Of a DNA stretch of 64,000 nucleotides, positions 42,601 to 48,600 are shown in pieces. This DNA comes from Mermis nigrescens (lineage: Eukaryota; Nematoda; Enoplea; Mermithida; Mermithidae). A program made the translations under genes and the position numbers. Below the pieces are notes generated by a model, which saw nothing but the letters and a program-made list of their open reading frames with translations, had not been told where the DNA came from and ran no database searches. The stretch spans positions 1 to 64,000 of the forward strand of contig JAVLUZ010000547.1 of the NCBI GenBank assembly GCA_036768485.1, given 5' to 3'. Position 1 is the stretch's first letter, and each line of letters starts with the position of its first letter.

Positions 42601-45600
42601 TCTCAAAGGCCTTTTTGCAGGCAGTTCGGCGAGATATTCGCTTGTTGTCTTCGTGTCTTCCTCCTGGAATATTTGTCAAAGCTTATGAGACTAGGTTTAT
42701 CTTGCTTACTACCATGCATGCACAGCATGGGAATTCTGGTGGGGCTGAAATGGTAAAGTACCTTTTTTGGTCCAAAAATGGTAGGTACGCGTCAAAAACA
42801 TTGTTTTTTAGTGTTTCTGACTGTGGAGCATAAAAACATTAAAAATTTCGAAAAAAAAATCAAAAAAATTGGTACGAATTGAACAAAAAATATATGTAGT
42901 CAAAAGCTGAGAATAATGGCGCGATGCGCCAAAATTTTGGCACTTTTGAGTGAGTAGATAGCTAAAAACGCTTAAAAAGCATCCTTTCTACAAATTTTAG
43001 AGAATTTTCGGGAAGTTTCAAAAAATTGCCATTTCTGGGGTTGAAAAAATCTTTGCTGGGTTCCTCCCCCATGATCATGTATGCTTGCTAAACATTTTCA
43101 TTTTTAAAGATAAGAAGTGTAAAAATCGATTTTTCTTTATTGTTCTTTTTTAAGTTTATCAAGTTGTTATGCTCTACTGGTCAATGACGAGGTTTCGCGG
43201 TAGCTTTTGGCGTGTCATTAGCAGACATGCACATTGTGGTAATTTTCCGGAAGGGGGGACGAATTTATAAAGTGTCTTTCTGGGGCTCAAAAATAGTGAG
43301 TACGCTTCAAAAACATCGTTTTTCTGCGTTTGTGCGATGCTCTCTCTTAGAGCAAAAAATATAAAAAATGTCGAAAAAAGTACTGAACATCGAACGAAAT
43401 GAGCAAAATATAGTCAAAACATGAATATATGGCGCGAAGCGTCGAAAATTTGACACTTGTGAGCGAAGAATATTGCTACATGAAAACGCTCAAATGCACC
43501 TTTTCTGCGAATTCCCAGAGAATTTTTGGAAACTTCTGGAAAATCGAGAATTCTGTGAGGGATGAAAAAATTAGGGGGTGAAAACTCCCCACACACCCTC
43601 CCCTTTCCACCCAGATCATGTGTGGTCATTAGGCTTAACGTATTGCATTGACTTTGTAGACAATTGCTAAAATGACTTGAATATTAATTGATTTGTATCG
43701 TCGATAATTTGATTAGTGGACATAAAACATGCACACTTGTCAGTGACTTAATCTGTCATATACTGCATATTTGCTATCCTGTATAAACCCTTATTGTGAT
43801 GGATGTGTATAAATCAAAAAGATTTTTACACTTATGTGAGTAGCAATTTAACATTCGTACGCAAAGCAAAACTTTCAAAGAATTCTAGTTCCTAGGATAC
43901 CTTCTTGAATAAAATAGGTCAAGGATTAAATGAATTAACAGCCGAACGATCAATAAAACGCTTGCAAAGATAAGCATATAAACGTAAGATCGCTTCAATA
44001 ATACGAATTATGGCTAATCAGAGAAAGCGTTTTAATGTTTTATCGTCAGTTTTAAATTATATAGGTGCGCAAGGTCGAACTTTCAGGGGGGGTTTGAAAA
44101 CCAAAAACTTGCTAGATAGATATGTGCTTCGTAGAAACGGCTCTATAGTCCTTTTGAGGTGAGAAAATTAGCTATGTAGTCTTTTGGTCTCAGAAAACTA
44201 GCTATAAAGCCTTGGACTATAAATAGCTATTAATCCCTTTTTGAAATCGAGAAAATAACTATATATATCCTTTTGAAACTCAGAAAAGACAACTAAATAG
44301 TATTTCTGAGCTCAAAAACGACTATATAGCAAGTTTTCTGAGCCCAAAAAGGCTGTATAGCTAATTTTCTGGGCCTAAAGAAGGCTATACAGCAATGGTT
44401 TTTCTGCCAAAATCGCTGTATAGCTATCAGTTTTTAAAAGCTGAGGGAGGGTAATACCTCCCTCACCCCCATGCCCTTGTATGGCACTTACAGACTGATT
44501 TATAGGCTGCGGTCTTGTCAGCCGTGTGCATTACGCATTATCCGAGTTTGCATTAAGCGAGGTGTCTTACTATGTTAATACACTGTTTTTTTGCCGGGAC
44601 CGTGTGTGCTGGTGTGCATTATCTGGGGTTTGCATTATCCGAGTTCGACTGTATGTGAGAAGAGCATTTATTTCAGAGTTGATTCACTATGCTCAGTTGC
44701 ATGGGTAGGAGTTTCGTAAAGATGCATTACAGATAGTATTAGTAGATAGTATTTTAGTAGCAGCGTACATCAGCATTGGAATTCTGGGGGGTCAGGCTCG
44801 AAAAATATATAAAAAGTGCCCTTTTTGAGCTAAAAAACGATGGGTTCACGTCGAAAAGTTTTGCACGTTTCGGACAATGCTCGTTCATCCTAGAACATAA
44901 AAAAACAGGAAAATTTCGAAAAAATTTGAGAAAATTGAACAAAATATAGTAAAAAATGTGTATGTGGCGCGAAGTGCTGAAAATTTGAAACTCTTGAGCC
45001 AAAATTTAGCTTAAAATGCCTGAAAGGGCATACTTTTTACAATTGTTTAAGAAAATGGATAATTATAAGGGGTCGCAGCAGAGCAATTTATGGACGGATC
45101 AGTTGCCATTGGGGGTGAAGCCCATAAGAACGCGTATGCCCATCAGTCATATCGAGGACTATAGATTTTCTCAATGCCATTAATGCATATAGAGAGAAGT
45201 TAACCTCATATTAAAACAGGTTTCAGAAATAGTACTGCAAAGAATTTAAGTGTAACGAATCGTCTGATTGATTAATAAATTTTTTTTTAAAAATATAGAA
45301 TTTATTAACAAGAAAATCTGATAATCCTTGCGAATAGAATTGAAAAAAATACATGAAATGGCAGCTTTTTACCACTTTTCGGTGTCAAATTTTACTTATG
45401 ATTCTCTCCATGCATGAACAAGATAAAGGTGACAAGAGGAAGAGGCGAAATCCAGAAATTGTCACCCACCACAATCATTAGCTTTTATACAAGATTATTT
45501 TGTACTAGTGAAAAGACGGGGCCTAAAAATCTTTGTTCATTCTCTACAAGGTGTCACGTGACCTTTTGCTAGGGGGTCATAGACATCACACATTCCATAG

Positions 45601-48600
45601 GGGGTGAGGAGGTATTACCCCCACCTCAGGGTCCGAGACTTGATTCACTCTTAGACGATTCTGAGCTATCAAACATTTTCTGCAATGATTTTTGGGTACA
45701 AAAGCAACGAAGATGTTAAAAAAATTTTGTTCACTCATAAAATACCTAGAATGAAGTTAAAATGATCTGAATAGTCAAAATTTTCGATCCATTCTTATGT
45801 TTTTTACTTACAAGAGTGGCGAAACTAGTCAGAATAGGGCAAAAAGTAGTTAAAAACGCAGTTTTTCACATTAAAAATGCTATATAGGATGTTTTAGCCA
45901 TTTTCATATTTTACCAGCAAAAAAGGCTAGAACTCTAAATGTAATGGTCTCAAATTTTGGGATTTCACCCCCCCTGAACTTTCGACCTTGGGAAACTATG
46001 ATAGACACACTTCTACTTTCAAACGTAAAATACGGAACACCTTTACAAAGTTCGTTAAAAATAGAACTGATTCACAATTAATAAAAGTTTTATACGATTA
46101 CAACCTATCTTTCAAAATGCTTACAAAAGACAAGGTTCAGAACAGACAAAATAGATGAAAGGTCAGATTCCTTTCGAGACTTATCACGATAATTCGCTTA
46201 TTCCGCTCTAAAGGCTCTTTGGGTAATTGATTCAGATCTTGCTCAGCCAAAACCAAAGCCTCTACCATCACGGATAGGATCCGAATTCCTGGAAAATCCT
46301 GATGGGCCAATAATTTTGAAAATTTACGAAAAAAACGTCATAAATTTAAATTTTGAATGGTTCTGAGGTGGGCGTTTTGAATTATGGGGCCCCTATTTCC
46401 GTCGGAAGACCTCAGGCCCATATAAGCGTCTATTCGAACTTTAAATATCATGCTAAAATTTTATGCTAGAGGCCTAAGTCAGAATTTCCAAAGATTTTTT
46501 GAAAATGCCCAAAAGAAATGTATCAGTATTATTGATTTGTTTTGTACTGAACCTCATGGTTTGAAAACCATTTGTTAGGGTAAATAGGTGGTCATAAAGA
46601 ATTTGTTTAGTGTGAATCAGTTCTGTTATAAGCTTTCTAAACGTAAATTGCATTTTCCTTAAATGAGGACATTGATGTATGTTTGTGACCCTCTAGCAAA
46701 AGGTTACGTGACACCCGGTACATACAATAAATTTTAGTATTTATGACATAACTTTTATAATGCGTTTTACGTGCTTGAAGCGCCATGTTGACCTTGACTA
46801 GTGTATTTTTGTCAACTTATAAATCTCTATTACGGTTTCTTCCATAAAGATTTTTACAGACGTATGAAGACCTTTAGAGACAGTACGTACAAAGGTTTTG
46901 GGAGCACAAAAACAGTAAAGAGGTCTAAAACTACCGAAAGTTTTCGGCGCTTTGCGTCGGAATCAGTAATCGTCTATTATGTCTTCATAGTGGCAAAAAT
47001 TACCTTTAAAAAGGTAAAACCGTCAAAATTTCGGCGCTTAGCGCTGCGTTGAAAATTTTTCAGTATTTTATATCGTCAGAAACCCAGAAAATGGCTAAAC
47101 TGCATAACTAAAGATCAGAAACCCAGTTTTACTATATCAAAAAAATTTAAATGGTAATCTGCTAATCATAGATGCGCAAGGTCGAAGTTTAAGGGGTTGA
47201 AAAGCGAAAACCGATAGAAACGGTTCTATAACGACAAAACGATGGTATAAAACGGTTCCATAACGACAAAACGATGGTATCGCTTCAAAACAATCGTTTT
47301 TTGAGCATTTTCAGCAAATAAATAGCCGTTTTTACTCACAAACATAGCTATATAGCCTTTTGGACTAAAAATAGCTATTTAGCTCTTTTTTAGAGTCGAC
47401 AAAATAACTATGTATCCTTTTAAAACTCAGAAAGACAAGTAAATAGCATTTCTGAGCTTAAAAAAGAACTATATAGATAGTTTTCGGAGCTTAAAAAGAC
47501 TATATTGCTAGTTTTTGGAGCCCAATAAGGCTAAATAGCTCATTTTCTGAGCCCAAAAAAGGCTATATAGCAATGAATTTTCGGCCGAAATCGCTGTACA
47601 ACCATCAGTTTTTTAAAGCTCAGGGGGGAGTAATACCCCCATCACGCCCCCGCTCCCATGCTCTTGAGTGTACAATACTTTTGTGTCGTTTTTAATACTA
47701 CTTTATGTACTTAGTTGCGATTTTTGATAGTTTTGAGCTCATTGTCAAGTAGACGCTTAATTCTTATCACAGAATGGATCTTCTTTCGTGCATGATCGTA
47801 GGCCCGTCGGGGACCCCTTATGCCGAAGGTTTGTTCTTTTTTGACGTCCGCCTCCATGAAAATTACCCGGTCAAACCGCCTCATGTGTTTTTCAAGTCGA
47901 TGTCGAAATTGTTGAACCCCAATTTGTACGAAGACGGCATGGTCTGTTTGAGCTTACTTGGGACCTGGAATGGCAAAGTGAGAATATTATATATTCTTGT
48001 CGCTCTTCTCTTCTCTACCCTTACATATGTTATATTTTTATTACGTTTTTAAGTCCGAAAAGTATATTTCAACAATCTTATTTAAAGACGCAAGTAGGAA
48101 CGAATTTAATGTATGTATAGATCAGATTGTAAATTGGGCCAGAAAACGGTGCAGATCTTTCGTTCATACTCATACGTGTAACATGGGGATGGGGGAATCC
48201 CCCACCCCAAGTCGGACGGACCTGCCACCCCCCGATTTTGAAAAGAATCGTTGGCCGTTTTCTCGTCATTTTTGGCCAAAAATTGGAGGTCATTTACCCC
48301 CCCCTAAAAATGGCTGTGACCCCTCCCCCAAATTTCCAGCCGTTATATGTATGTTCATACGTGTTCCAGGGGGTTGACCCCCCAGAATGGCTACTGACCC
48401 CCCAAGTGGCTGCGTACCCCGCCCAGAATTTTCGGCTTTTCGCAGAAATTGTAGAAGTGGGCCTTTCATTTCTGCTTTAAGTGTCAAATTTTTGCGCTTC
48501 GCGCCATATATGTATACATTTTTTTACTATATTTTGTCCAACTTACTCAGTTTTACAGAGTTTTTAGATTTTGTATGTTTTTATGTTCTAAAAAGAATGA

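Noticed and set aside
47997..48377. Open frame of 126 codons after the UBC exon
   Set aside because: Starts past a good donor, in a different frame, and runs into a type E MITE.
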